Shown here: one piece after another, positions 16,382 through 24,899 of the stretch
How positions within the stretch are numbered: the stretch's first letter is position 1
Layout of the letters: each line of letters begins with the position of its first letter
From: Pleurocapsa minor GSE-CHR-MK 17-07R
GTDB lineage: Bacteria > Chloroflexota > Anaerolineae > Aggregatilineales > Phototrophicaceae
Assembly (NCBI GenBank): GCA_019359125.1
Contig: JAHHHY010000001.1
Location: forward strand, 310,001-374,000
Direction of reading: 5' to 3'
Length of the DNA: 64,000 nucleotides
Position numbers and translations under genes: made by a program
Notes under the pieces: model-generated
Databases searched by the model: none
The model's input: only the letters and a program-made list of their open reading frames with translations
Told to the model about the DNA's origin: nothing

Positions 16382-17536
16382 TTAGCCCTGGGCGGCCTTC
16401 TCGTTATAGAAGGCGTCGTCCAGCGCTTCAAAGTTGGTGAACAGGAAATGGTCGTGGTAGTAGTGAATCCACAGGAACGACAGGATCGCGGTGTAGTAGG
16501 CGATGTCGAAGTGGGCATTGCCGTCGATGCCCGGGCGAACCAGCGGCGCGATGGAGTACACCACGATGAACACGACGGCCGAACCGACCAGCATGATCGT
16601 ACTCAGCACGAACAGGCCCTTGTTGCCATGCTTCTCGAAGCGCTTGACGACCGGGGCCGTTTCGCCCATCTTGCCGTATGCTGTGCGCACGCCCACGATG
16701 TAGAACGTGATCGCCAGATACTGGAACGAATGCCACGTGTTCAGGCCCTGGAAGGCGGTATCGAGATTCGGCAGCGACGGGATGACGAAGGCAACCGCCA
16801 CGGTGAGCAGAATGAATACCGTCTTGGGCACGTTCATGATATTGCGGCGGTATTCCACGATGGTCTTGACGAAGAAGGCCGTCGTCGCCACCAGGAAGAT
16901 GCCGGTCATGGCATAGAAGAACCAGGTCTGCTGGAAGAATTCCGGAATCACGCGGGTGAGGTCGTTGGTGCCGACTTCAAACTGGCCCTGGCTGATCTTC
17001 AGCGCTGCGAACGGGAACAGGCAGGTCAGGATCACGCCGTAGTCGATCAGGCGCGACACCATCGACACGGATGTGCCCTTGCGCACGAAGGTATGTTCCT
17101 TGTGGCTGTACAGTTCGCTGATGTAGGTCACCTGATGCAGCACATGCATCGCGGCCCAGAAGAAGAAAACAGTCAGCAGCAGCGTAAGGTTCAGAAATGC
17201 CAGCGAGACCACGATGATCGGGATGATGATCGAGGAGCGCAGCAGCATGGGGTAGCGTTTGCGGAAGTCCTTGTCCAGGCCGGTGCGCATGAAGGTGCTC
17301 ATCATGTGCGGGCCGCCGACGGCGACCGCGACGAAGCCATTGATCGAGTTGCGCGCCACGTCCTGGTCGACACCCAGGCGCACAGCCAGCAGGTACACCA
17401 GATAGGGCAGCGGTACGAGAATAACGCTCAAAGAAATAAAAAAGAGATCCCAACGCCGGTTGCGCAGCCACAGCCTGGACTGATTGACCGGTTGTACTGC
17501 GGGCTGCGCATTGAGATTTACGCTGATAACGCCCAT
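16382..17536 (-). CDS. Histidine-rich polytopic membrane protein, unknown function
   Basis: This 384-residue protein has about eight hydrophobic segments. Histidines sit at or near their ends: H77 (GGPHMMST), H131 and H134 (MHVLHQ), H145, H148, H269 (WHSFQYL), H342 and H358/H361/H363 (IHYYHDHFLF). Such a set suggests a membrane-embedded metal site, as in Brp/Blh-type or di-iron membrane enzymes, but I cannot match it to a named family. ATG 17536 has a strong GGAGGGA 6 bases upstream, better than the in-frame start 33 bases earlier. It is monocistronic, ends at a terminator and lies downstream of tdk. Confidence 0.7.
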   Translation of the reverse strand: MGVISVNLNAQPAVQPVNQSRLWLRNRRWDLFFISLSVILVPLPYLVYLLAVRLGVDQDVARNSINGFVAVAVGGPHMMSTFMRTGLDKDFRKRYPMLLRSSIIIPIIVVSLAFLNLTLLLTVFFFWAAMHVLHQVTYISELYSHKEHTFVRKGTSVSMVSRLIDYGVILTCLFPFAALKISQGQFEVGTNDLTRVIPEFFQQTWFFYAMTGIFLVATTAFFVKTIVEYRRNIMNVPKTVFILLTVAVAFVIPSLPNLDTAFQGLNTWHSFQYLAITFYIVGVRTAYGKMGETAPVVKRFEKHGNKGLFVLSTIMLVGSAVVFIVVYSIAPLVRPGIDGNAHFDIAYYTAILSFLWIHYYHDHFLFTNFEALDDAFYNEKAAQG

Positions 17537-17618
17537 ATTGCTCCCTCCATATCCATCCTTCGACATCATTCTACAATGATTTATTTAGCGATGCAAAGTA
17601 ATTCGTGCTGGAATTTGA

Positions 17619-18194
17619 TTAACGGCTTCCAGGAACCTCATGATGTTGGCGGCAGCGCGCTTCATAACGCTCGGATGCACCGATCAGCACGACCGGATCG
17701 TGGAAGTTGGCAGGCCGGCCATTGACGATGCGCTGGGTGCGGCAGGCCTGTTCGCCACACACCATGCAGATGGCATGCAGCTTGGTCACTTCTTCCGCGC
17801 GGGCCATCAGCACGGGCATGGCGCCGAAGGGCTCGCCACGAAAGTCCATGTCCAGCCCGGCGACAATCACGCGGATGCCACGCTCCGCCAGCTCATTGAC
17901 CACATGGCTGATGCCATCGTCAAAAAACTGCGCTTCATCAATGGCAATAACACGGGTATCGGGCGCAAGATGCGTCAGGATATCCTGGGCGTGGGGCACG
18001 GGCACAGCATTGACCGTCTGGCCGGTGTGGCTGGTGACGCTTTCCACGCCGTAGCGGTCATCGACGCTGGGCTTGAAGACCTGCACCTGTTTCTTTGCGA
18101 TCATCGAGCGGCGCACGCGGCGAATCAGCTCTTCGGTTTTGCCACAGAACATGCTGCCGCAGATTACTTCTACCTGTCCAAGGGTGGGGGTCAT
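17619..18194 (-). CDS. tdk: Thymidine kinase
   Basis: This type II thymidine kinase phosphorylates thymidine in the salvage pathway. The 191-residue protein shows the P-loop [11 protein letters not shown] (13-23), the Walker B strand AIDEAQFF, the lasso strand [10 protein letters not shown], and zinc-lasso cysteines ([13 protein letters not shown] and a late C in ARCRQHH). I prefer ATG 18194 because family members begin a few residues before GxMFxGKT; an upstream GTG at 18224 has no ribosome site. It follows the L31 terminator on the same strand. Confidence 0.93.
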   Translation of the reverse strand: MTPTLGQVEVICGSMFCGKTEELIRRVRRSMIAKKQVQVFKPSVDDRYGVESVTSHTGQTVNAVPVPHAQDILTHLAPDTRVIAIDEAQFFDDGISHVVNELAERGIRVIVAGLDMDFRGEPFGAMPVLMARAEEVTKLHAICMVCGEQACRTQRIVNGRPANFHDPVVLIGASERYEARCRQHHEVPGSR

Positions 18195-18235
18195 AAGGAC
18201 ATCTCGCTGGGTACGGGGATACACGGGTAACAGGC

Positions 18236-18273
18236 AAAAAGAAAGGCAGGCATGAGGATGTCATGCCTGCCTT
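18236..18273 (-). terminator. Terminator of the ribosomal protein operon
   Basis: On the minus strand a 13-bp perfect stem AAGGCAGGCATGA / TCATGCCTGCCTT (18243-18255 and 18261-18273) has a 5-base loop and is followed by TCTTTTTG. It ends the L21-L27-L31 transcript before tdk. Confidence 0.9.
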
Positions 18274-18293
18274 CTATAGTACTATATCGTGAA

Positions 18294-18761
18294 CTACTCG
18301 GCGTCTCCACCGGGCAGGGTGTAATCACGGTTGCGCAGTTCGCGCTTCACATCCGCGAGCACCTTCTGGCCGATGCCGTCGATGTCGAGGATGGCCTGGT
18401 CGCCACCCTGTTCGAGGCGGGCGATGAAGTCACCCGCGGTGACGACGCCAGCTTCAACCAGGATGTTCAGATGACGCTTGTTCAGGCCGATTTCGGCAAG
18501 CTGGAGATTCTCCGGCTTGGACGATTCGATCTTGCTGGTGGCAGCGGCGATCTTCTGGTCACGAACCTGGAGGCGCTTGATGAAGCGGTCCACCTGGCCT
18601 TCGGTGTCGATGATGCGCTGTTCGCCGGTGTAGAAAGGATGGCAGCGCGAGCAGATATCGGTCTTGATGGTCGCCTGGGTGGCGCCGGTGACCCACGAGT
18701 TACCGCAGGCACAGGTCACAACTGCTTCAGGAAACCATGCTGGATGCAGATCAGTCTTCAT
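18294..18761 (-). CDS. rpmE: Ribosomal protein L31 with C-terminal alphaCTD-like domain
   Basis: Residues 1-75 of this 155-residue protein are zinc-type bacterial L31: C17-x-C19 and C37-x2-C40 ligands, HPFYTGEQRIIDTEGQVDRF signature. Residues 88-142 are extra and read LAEIGLNKRHLNILVEAG ... ILDIDGIGQKVLADVKREL, closely resembling the helix-hairpin-helix C-terminal domain of RNA polymerase alpha. Normal L31 is about 70-90 residues. ATG 18761 has AGAGGA upstream; an earlier in-frame start would add 8 residues. It follows rplU and rpmA in one operon. The added domain could bind nucleic acid or a transcription partner; its role is unknown. Confidence 0.9.
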   Translation of the reverse strand: MKTDLHPAWFPEAVVTCACGNSWVTGATQATIKTDICSRCHPFYTGEQRIIDTEGQVDRFIKRLQVRDQKIAAATSKIESSKPENLQLAEIGLNKRHLNILVEAGVVTAGDFIARLEQGGDQAILDIDGIGQKVLADVKRELRNRDYTLPGGDAE

Positions 18762-18818
18762 TGAGGTCCTCTCGTCTCCATACAACGCGTCGCTGTATGG
18801 TACTGAGCGTAAACGAAA

Positions 18819-19103
18819 CTAGTTACGAACAGCGGGTGTCGGATTTTCCGCGTACACGCTGATTTGCTGACGGCCGTTCTTGCCGGGAGCGTACTCGAAA
18901 ACGACGTACCCTTCCTGGACGGCGAAAATGGTGTAATCCTTACCCATATCCACGTTTTTGCCGGGGTGGAACTGGGTGCCGCGCTGGCGAACGATGATGT
19001 TGCCAGGGATGACGTGCTGGCCGCCAAAACGCTTTACGCCCAGGCGCTGCGAATTGCTATCGCGACCGTTACGGCTGGAACCGCCACCTTTTTTGTGAGC
19101 CAT
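18819..19103 (-). CDS. rpmA: 50S ribosomal protein L27
   Basis: This 94-residue protein begins [20 protein letters not shown], the canonical L27 N-terminus that reaches the peptidyl transferase centre, followed by [21 protein letters not shown]. No Firmicutes-type cleavable N-terminal extension is present at this start. GGAGAAGAG lies upstream of ATG 19103. It sits between L21 and L31, as in many bacteria for the L21-L27 pair. Confidence 0.97.
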   Translation of the reverse strand: MAHKKGGGSSRNGRDSNSQRLGVKRFGGQHVIPGNIIVRQRGTQFHPGKNVDMGKDYTIFAVQEGYVVFEYAPGKNGRQQISVYAENPTPAVRN

Positions 19104-19134
19104 AATCTCTTCTCCAGATGCTCGCCAGGGCTGG

Positions 19135-19446
19135 CTAGGCGTTGATTGCTTCGATACGAATACGGGTGTAGTAGTGACGATGACCGCGCTTGCGGCGGAA
19201 CTTCGTGCGCTGACGGTACTTGAAGACAATGACCTTCTTGGCGCGGAACTGATCGATAACCACGGCTGTCACCACGGCGCCTTCGACGTTCGGCTGGCCG
19301 ACAACAGTTTTGCTGTCGTCACCGACGAGAAGCACATCCTTGATTTCAATCGTGTCATTGACGGCGTTGGGCATGCGCTCGACATCGATGAGCTTGCCCA
19401 CTTCGGCGCGATACTGGCGCCCGCCGGTGCGGATGATGGCGTACAT
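19135..19446 (-). CDS. rplU: 50S ribosomal protein L21
   Basis: This 103-residue protein has the L21 start [20 protein letters not shown] and the C-terminal [21 protein letters not shown]. It binds 23S rRNA near L20. It is the first gene of the rplU-rpmA-rpmE operon. A consensus-like promoter lies at 19564-19592, giving a leader of about 110 bases, long enough for autoregulation, though no known L21 leader structure was identified. Confidence 0.97.
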   Translation of the reverse strand: MYAIIRTGGRQYRAEVGKLIDVERMPNAVNDTIEIKDVLLVGDDSKTVVGQPNVEGAVVTAVVIDQFRAKKVIVFKYRQRTKFRRKRGHRHYYTRIRIEAINA

Positions 19447-19563
19447 ACTGATTTATCTCCAATTCTCGCTTCCAGCCGTCGGCGGCACACGGAGGGCATA
19501 TCTGCCCGCACGACGGGGAAAATTGGTCAACGAAGTAGGTTCATTGACAAAACGTGAAGCAGA

Positions 19564-19592
19564 AGTATAGGAAACTTTCCCGTGTCAGTCAA
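19564..19592 (-). promoter_or_regulatory. Sigma70 promoter of the rplU-rpmA-rpmE operon
   Basis: On the minus strand TTGACT (19587-19592) and TATACT (19564-19569) are exactly 17 bases apart. It lies in the 173-base space between queA and rplU. Confidence 0.75.
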
Positions 19593-19619
19593 TCCGAAGT
19601 TTGCGCCCAGTTTTCGCCA

Positions 19620-20684
19620 TCAGACGATGAACATGGCGTCTCCGAATGAAAAGAAGCGGTAGCCTTCCTGCACAGCAGTCTGATAGGCCGCCAGTACATG
19701 TTCGCGCCCGGCAAACGCGCCGATCATCATCATCAGCGTCGACTTGGGCAGATGGAAATTGGTGATGATGCCGTCCAGCACGCGCCAGCGATAGCCTGGA
19801 TGGATGAACAGGTTGGTGTCCACCTCGCAGGCGATCACGGGGCGCCACGGGCAGGCCTGCGCGGGCTCATAGGCGGTGTCAGGGGTGCCGCCTTCGCTGA
19901 GGATGCCGGCGGTCTCCAGCGTGCGCGCGCTGGTGGTGCCGACAGCGATGATGCGTCCGCCAGCCAGTTTTGCCTCGTTGATGATGCGCGCGTCATCGGC
20001 GCTGAGCTGGGCGCGCTCATAGTGCATGACATGGTCGGCGATGCGCTCCACCTTAACCGGCTGAAACGTCCCCAGGCCGAAGTGCAGTGTGCAGTAAGCC
20101 AGATGCACGCCCATGTCGCGGGCGGCCACCAGCAGCTCTGGCGTGAAATGCAGCCCGGCGGTGGGCGCGGCGGCTGAACCGGCGTGTTGGCTGTATACCG
20201 TCTGATAGCGCTCGCGATTGATGAGTGGGGTGTGGATGTAGGGCGGCAGCGGCATCTGGCCGTAGTCGTCCAGATACGGCTCAATCGGCTCGCTGAAGCG
20301 GATGACGCGTTCGCTCTGGTCAAGCACGGCTTCCACGACCGCTGATACCCCGCAGTCCAGCGTGATTGGGGCGCCCTGAAGCAGCCCACGCCCGCCCACC
20401 AGGGCGCGCCACGAAGTGTCATCCTGGCGACTGAGCAGCAGCAGCTCGACAGCGCCACCGGTGGCCGCCTTTTTGCCGAACAGGCGCGCAGGAATCACAC
20501 GCGTATTGTTCATGACGAGCACATCACCCGGGCGCAGGAAGCCGAGAATATCGCGGAAGATGTGATGGCTGACGGCCCCGCTGGCGCGGTCGAGGCGCAT
20601 CAGGCGGGAGGCATCGCGCGGCTCAACGGGCGTCTGTGCTATGCGGTCTTCGGGTAGATGGTAGTCGAAATCGGATACGTTCAC
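19620..20684 (-). CDS. queA: S-adenosylmethionine:tRNA ribosyltransferase-isomerase QueA
   Basis: This 354-residue enzyme transfers and isomerises the ribosyl group of SAM onto preQ1-modified tRNA to make epoxyqueuosine. Signature segments are DFDYHLPEDRIAQTPVEPRD at the start, VMNNTRVIPARLFGKK, PTAGLHFTPELL, the GLGTFQPVKVERIADHVMH strand and LHFGLG. The GTG start at 20684 overlaps the stop of the upstream DUF2905 gene by 4 bases (GTGA), so translation is coupled. The frame continues open upstream of this start, but that part overlaps the DUF2905 gene and is not coding. Confidence 0.95.
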   Translation of the reverse strand: MNVSDFDYHLPEDRIAQTPVEPRDASRLMRLDRASGAVSHHIFRDILGFLRPGDVLVMNNTRVIPARLFGKKAATGGAVELLLLSRQDDTSWRALVGGRGLLQGAPITLDCGVSAVVEAVLDQSERVIRFSEPIEPYLDDYGQMPLPPYIHTPLINRERYQTVYSQHAGSAAAPTAGLHFTPELLVAARDMGVHLAYCTLHFGLGTFQPVKVERIADHVMHYERAQLSADDARIINEAKLAGGRIIAVGTTSARTLETAGILSEGGTPDTAYEPAQACPWRPVIACEVDTNLFIHPGYRWRVLDGIITNFHLPKSTLMMMIGAFAGREHVLAAYQTAVQEGYRFFSFGDAMFIV

Positions 20685-20917
20685 TTGTTGATCAGTCTGA
20701 TGATGATATTGAGCACGATGGTGCCAATAACGCTGATAAGAATGCTGGCGACGATGGGAATCAGGCAGGTCATGCCGCCGCCCTCCAGCCGGATGGTGCC
20801 GGACGAGAGCAGGTTTTGCAGCCAGGGGGATCCCCCGGCCAGCCACAGCAGCCCGCCGATCACCGGCACGATCGCCCCGACGATGGCGAGAATTTTTCCG
20901 GTTGTCTGAATGTCCAT
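20681..20917 (-). CDS. DUF2905 family small membrane protein
   Basis: This 78-residue protein has two hydrophobic helices (about residues 6-28 and 47-70) separated by the segment LLSSGTIRLEGGG, which corresponds to the LPGDI-R-EG pattern of DUF2905 proteins. The function of that family is unknown. It is often found beside ruvA/ruvB/queA genes, and here it overlaps queA by 4 bases. I chose ATG 20917; the upstream in-frame start at 20959 adds 14 residues that do not match the family. Confidence 0.78.
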   Translation of the reverse strand: MDIQTTGKILAIVGAIVPVIGGLLWLAGGSPWLQNLLSSGTIRLEGGGMTCLIPIVASILISVIGTIVLNIIIRLINK

Positions 20918-21020
20918 GCGGCCCCCGGCCAATGGCCCGCTCTCAATTGTGAGCGCCATTGACGCACACTATAATTACGTACAAGTATGGGTCTCGTCAA
21001 TTGACGGAAAGAACGCCGCT

Positions 21021-22970
21021 ATGCAGTCACTGATTGGCCAGACGATCGGCGCGTATCTGATCGTGGAGCAGCTGGGGCAGGGCGGTATGGCGACCGTTTA
21101 CAAGGCGTCGCAGGCGCGTCTGAACCGCTTTGTCGCGCTGAAGATGATTCACGGCGCCTATCTGACCGACAGCCAGTTTATCATGCGTTTCGAGCGTGAG
21201 GCGACGGTCGCTGCTTCGCTGGAACACCCCAATATTGTCCCCGTGTACGACTATTCCGAGCATCAGGGCCATCCGTATCTGGTCATGAAGCTGATTGATG
21301 GCACCAGCCTGAAAGAATGGATGGTGTCGAACAGCCCCACACCGCAGAATCTGCGCCGGGTGCTGCGCCCGCTGGCCCGCGCGCTGGATTATGCCCACGG
21401 GAAGGGCGTGCTGCACCGCGATATCAAGCCTTCGAATATCATGCTCGACTCAAACGGCACGCCATACATCACTGACTTTGGCCTGGCCAGGCTGGCCTCT
21501 GCGCCGGACAGCACCATGAGCAAGAATATGATGATCGGCACGCCGGCGTATATGTCCCCTGAGCAGGCGCAGGGCGAGATTCTGCTTGATCGCAGGTCCG
21601 ATTTATACGCCTTTGCGGTGATGGCCTATGAGATGCTGACGGGCGATGTGCCGTTCAATGCGACGACCCCGCACACGGTCGTGCACGACCACATATATAC
21701 GCCGCTGCCGGTGCCGTCTTCTCGTAACCCGGCTTTGAGCAGCGCGGTCGATGCAGTCTTTTTGCAGGCGCTGTCCAAGGACCCGTCGGACCGCTACGAG
21801 AGCGCGGCTGCGTTCGTGCTGGCGCTGGAGAGCGCGCTTGGGTCTGCGACAGCCGGGGCACCTGCTGCGCCAGTGACTGCATCAAAGGCGCAAAAGCCCG
21901 CCGCGCAGACGCGTAATCTGGCGGCCACCCGTGAACTGCCGCCCGAAGCCGCGCCTGCCAAACGGCGTTCGCTGGACACGGTGCTGCTCGGCGTGCTGGC
22001 GGTGGTCGTGGTGCTGCTGATCATTGGGCTGGTGGTGCTGAACCGGCGCAATCAAAACCTGATTGCTGCCGCAGCGACTATCCTCGCCACACAGACCACG
22101 GTGGCCGAGGCGCCGCCCCCGGATGCCACCCATACAACCGATCCGCGCCCGACGCTGCCGGAGCCGTTCACCGCGACGCCGCCGCTTCCCACACAAATAC
22201 AGCCAGCGGCACGGTCGCCACAACCGCCACCGCCATCCGGTCAGGCTGCCTCACCACAGGTGAATCAGGGTGGTGGCCCGCCGGTGGGCAGTGGCCCGGG
22301 TGGGATGGAGTTCCTGCTGGATGTGCCTGAGATGGGCATACTGGCGGCGCGCAGCAATCTTGACGCGTATCCTGATTCTCCGGAGGCGCATCTGGCGCTG
22401 GCGTGGGCGCTGCTGGAGAATGGCAACGTTGCTTTGGCGTTGGGGGTTCTGGCCGACGGTGAGACCAACTTGCAAACCATCCAGGTGCGCGCGTCGTACT
22501 GGGGCACTGCCGCGCATCTGGCCTATCTGGAAGGCAATAATGCGGCTTCCTACTGGCTCTACAGCTATGCGCTCAGCATCGGGGAAGGCGTTCCCGGCAT
22601 CGACATGCCGCTGCGCAGCGGCGCCGGGCTCGACCTGTATACTGCCGCGCAGGAGCCGAATGCATTTGCAGGACTGCGTGCGCCCTCGCTGGCGACCATT
22701 TTCCGGGATAATCCGCCGCCTGTCATGCGTGCCATTCTTGCGCGTTCATATATCACCGATGGCGAATTTGGCCTGGCCGAAGCAGAACTGGCAGCTGCAC
22801 GGCGCGATAGTCCCCAATTGGCCGAGGCAACGCTGGCCGAAGCCGAGCTTGAAATCGCGCGTGAGAACTGGGCACGTGCGCGCGAATTGCTGACACGGGC
22901 ACCTGGGCAGGGCGGACCGCGCTGGATCCAGAGCACTGCGGGTCGGCTGCTGGAAACCATGGGGAACTGA
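21021..22970 (+). CDS. Transmembrane Ser/Thr protein kinase
   Basis: This 649-residue Hanks-type kinase has its catalytic domain at residues 11-275 (GQGGMATVY, K41 in VALKMI, H132-R-D in LHRDIKPSNI, DFGLA, GTPAYMSPEQ). One transmembrane helix (about 318-340) is followed by a Pro/Thr-rich linker, then about 190 residues of helical repeats (LAWALLENGNVALALGVL, AEAELAAARRDS) that look like TPRs. The kinase is therefore inside and the repeats outside the cell. Such Pro/Thr-rich linkers are common in Chloroflexota. ATG 21021 has GGAAAGAA upstream. The signal sensed and the substrates are unknown. Confidence 0.9.
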   Translation: MQSLIGQTIGAYLIVEQLGQGGMATVYKASQARLNRFVALKMIHGAYLTDSQFIMRFEREATVAASLEHPNIVPVYDYSEHQGHPYLVMKLIDGTSLKEWMVSNSPTPQNLRRVLRPLARALDYAHGKGVLHRDIKPSNIMLDSNGTPYITDFGLARLASAPDSTMSKNMMIGTPAYMSPEQAQGEILLDRRSDLYAFAVMAYEMLTGDVPFNATTPHTVVHDHIYTPLPVPSSRNPALSSAVDAVFLQALSKDPSDRYESAAAFVLALESALGSATAGAPAAPVTASKAQKPAAQTRNLAATRELPPEAAPAKRRSLDTVLLGVLAVVVVLLIIGLVVLNRRNQNLIAAAATILATQTTVAEAPPPDATHTTDPRPTLPEPFTATPPLPTQIQPAARSPQPPPPSGQAASPQVNQGGGPPVGSGPGGMEFLLDVPEMGILAARSNLDAYPDSPEAHLALAWALLENGNVALALGVLADGETNLQTIQVRASYWGTAAHLAYLEGNNAASYWLYSYALSIGEGVPGIDMPLRSGAGLDLYTAAQEPNAFAGLRAPSLATIFRDNPPPVMRAILARSYITDGEFGLAEAELAAARRDSPQLAEATLAEAELEIARENWARARELLTRAPGQGGPRWIQSTAGRLLETMGN

Positions 22971-23034
22971 GGGTATCATTCGGGCTGTTTCATGAGACCA
23001 GTTTCATCCGATCAACCCAAAAGGACGTGATACC

Positions 23035-23802
23035 ATGCGCAGGCCCGTCATCGCCGGCAACTGGAAGATGAACAAGACCGCCAGTGAAGCGGTCGCATTT
23101 GTGCAGGAGCTGGCCCCCCGGCTGGCCCCGTACACCTCGGTGGACAGCATCGTCTGCCCGCCGTTTATCGCAATTGAATCGACGGCCGCTGCGCTGCGTG
23201 GGACCAGCCTGAAAGTGGGCGCGCAGAACGTGAGCGCGCAGGAAAAAGGCGCGTATACGTCGCAAGTGTCGGGTGGCATGCTGGCCGGTCTGGTGGACTA
23301 TGTGATCATCGGCCACAGCGAATGTCGCGAATACCTGGGCGAGACCGACGCGGTGATCAATGCCAAAATCAAGGCGGCGCTGGCCCACGGCCTGACGCCG
23401 ATCTTCGCCTGCGGTGAGAATCTGGCCGTGTATGAGGCGGGCGAAACCAACGCATTTGTGAGCGCGCAGGTGCGCGCCGGGCTGGACGGCATCGACGGCG
23501 AGGCGGTCAGCCGCATGATCATCGCCTACGAGCCGATCTGGGCGATTGGCACGGGCAAGGCTGCGACGGCTGAAATTGCCGAGAACATCTGCGGCGGGGC
23601 AGTGCGCGCCACAGTGGCTGAACTGTATGGCCAGGCGGTGGCTGATGACGTGCGCGTGCAGTATGGCGGCAGCGTGAAGCCATCGAATATGCGCGAGTAT
23701 ATGAGCTGCCCGAACGTCGATGGTGCGCTGGTGGGCGGTGCCTCGCTGATTGTGGACGACTTCACCGCGCTGGTGGCTGCGGCCGCCGAAGCAAAAGGCT
23801 GA
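23035..23802 (+). CDS. tpiA: Triosephosphate isomerase
   Basis: This 255-residue TIM barrel interconverts dihydroxyacetone phosphate and glyceraldehyde-3-phosphate. Key residues are visible: N9 and K11 in AGNWKMN, the catalytic histidine in IIGHSECR, the catalytic glutamate in IAYEPIWAIGTGKAA, and the phosphate-gripping loop and strand YGGSVKPSN ... VGGASL. Length and start (AAAGGACGTGATACCATG) are ordinary. pgk, gap and yvcK lie about 4-8 kb away on the other strand. Confidence 0.97.
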   Translation: MRRPVIAGNWKMNKTASEAVAFVQELAPRLAPYTSVDSIVCPPFIAIESTAAALRGTSLKVGAQNVSAQEKGAYTSQVSGGMLAGLVDYVIIGHSECREYLGETDAVINAKIKAALAHGLTPIFACGENLAVYEAGETNAFVSAQVRAGLDGIDGEAVSRMIIAYEPIWAIGTGKAATAEIAENICGGAVRATVAELYGQAVADDVRVQYGGSVKPSNMREYMSCPNVDGALVGGASLIVDDFTALVAAAAEAKG

Positions 23803-23840
23803 TTGTTCTGGACTGGGGGCAGCTTGTCACGGGCTGGCTG

Positions 23841-24899
23841 GTGCTGGCCGTCCTGATCTGGCTGGTTCGCCGCCTGGAACGCTGGCTGCATGAGCATATC
23901 TTCAAGGTGGGCTGGCTGTTTACAAAACGCCTGTCCACCACCACGGTCACGTATTACCTGCTGTTTCTGCCCGGCATCGTGTTGTATGAGGTGACGCTCT
24001 ATTTCGCGGCGACCTTTCTGAATGTGCGCGCCTCAGTGCGCATCAAGGTCCCCGAAGAACAGGCGATGGCCCGCCTCCGGCTGGAATTTGTGCAGCTGGC
24101 GGACAAGATTGCCGGGCCGAAACAGCCGTTCCTCACATTTGCCCCGTTGGTCGTCGGACTGGCGGTGATCGGCGTGATTTCCACCAGCGTGCTGCGGCTG
24201 GACCGTATTTTCCTGGCGGTGCAGTTTGCCGGGCTGGAAGCCCTGCCAACGGTGCTGGCCGATGTGCTGGCCACGCCCGGATTCTGGCTGTGGGCGTATC
24301 TCATGTTCACGATTGCCAATACCATGTTCCCCTCAGATTTCAGCGCGATGCGGCGTTTGCGGCCGGTCGTTACGCTGCTGGCGCTAGTGATCGGCGTCGG
24401 TTTTTTGCTGGGCGTGAGCGATGACCTGCTTGGGTTTGCGCTGTCTGGCCCGCTGAACACGTTGGTTGTGTCGTTGATCGAGACTCTGGCGATTGTCGCC
24501 GCGCTGGATTTGTTCGTGACGCTGCTGCTCTCGATCGTCGAGAATACCTACGAGCGCATCCGCGGCGACAGCGCGACGTTTCAGAATGGCAAGCTGGTTG
24601 CGCTGACGAAGGCGCAGATTCAGGCCGCCAAAACAGCCGAGCGCGAAAAGGCGCGCAAAGCCGCCGAAAAGTCAAAGCAGCTTGAGAAGTACACCTCGAT
24701 TTATGACTTTCCGTTTCCGCTGCCCGCAGCCCCCGGCAGGGAAACCGAGGTCGTCATCACCAAAGAGGAGCCCGCAGCCCTGACGCCATCGGCAGCGACC
24801 AGTGCGCTAACCGGCCGTGAAGGGGCAAGCACCATCACCAGCCGGCCGCTGAGCGTGCAGGATGAGCAGATTGGCAAGTTATCTGAAGACGAGCTTTAA
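23841..24899 (+). CDS. Multi-pass membrane protein, unknown
   Basis: This protein of about 352 residues has five to six hydrophobic segments in its first 240 residues, then a charged, Lys/Ala-rich helix (KAQIQAAKTAEREKARKAAEKSKQ) and a disordered tail. I recognise no family. The start is uncertain: the reading frame is open back to the tpiA stop, but the only normal start codon after it is GTG 23841, which lies inside a hydrophobic helix and has a poor ribosome site. A rare ATT start near 23802, in the same frame, would complete that helix. The 3' end overlaps the convergent transferase gene by 4 bases. Confidence 0.65.
   Translation: MLAVLIWLVRRLERWLHEHIFKVGWLFTKRLSTTTVTYYLLFLPGIVLYEVTLYFAATFLNVRASVRIKVPEEQAMARLRLEFVQLADKIAGPKQPFLTFAPLVVGLAVIGVISTSVLRLDRIFLAVQFAGLEALPTVLADVLATPGFWLWAYLMFTIANTMFPSDFSAMRRLRPVVTLLALVIGVGFLLGVSDDLLGFALSGPLNTLVVSLIETLAIVAALDLFVTLLLSIVENTYERIRGDSATFQNGKLVALTKAQIQAAKTAEREKARKAAEKSKQLEKYTSIYDFPFPLPAAPGRETEVVITKEEPAALTPSAATSALTGREGASTITSRPLSVQDEQIGKLSEDEL

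Noticed and set aside
19544-19571. Plus-strand TTGACA-N16-TATAGG promoter
   Set aside because: No plus-strand gene follows; it points into the 3' end of the minus-strand queA gene, and the same DNA carries a better minus-strand promoter for rplU.
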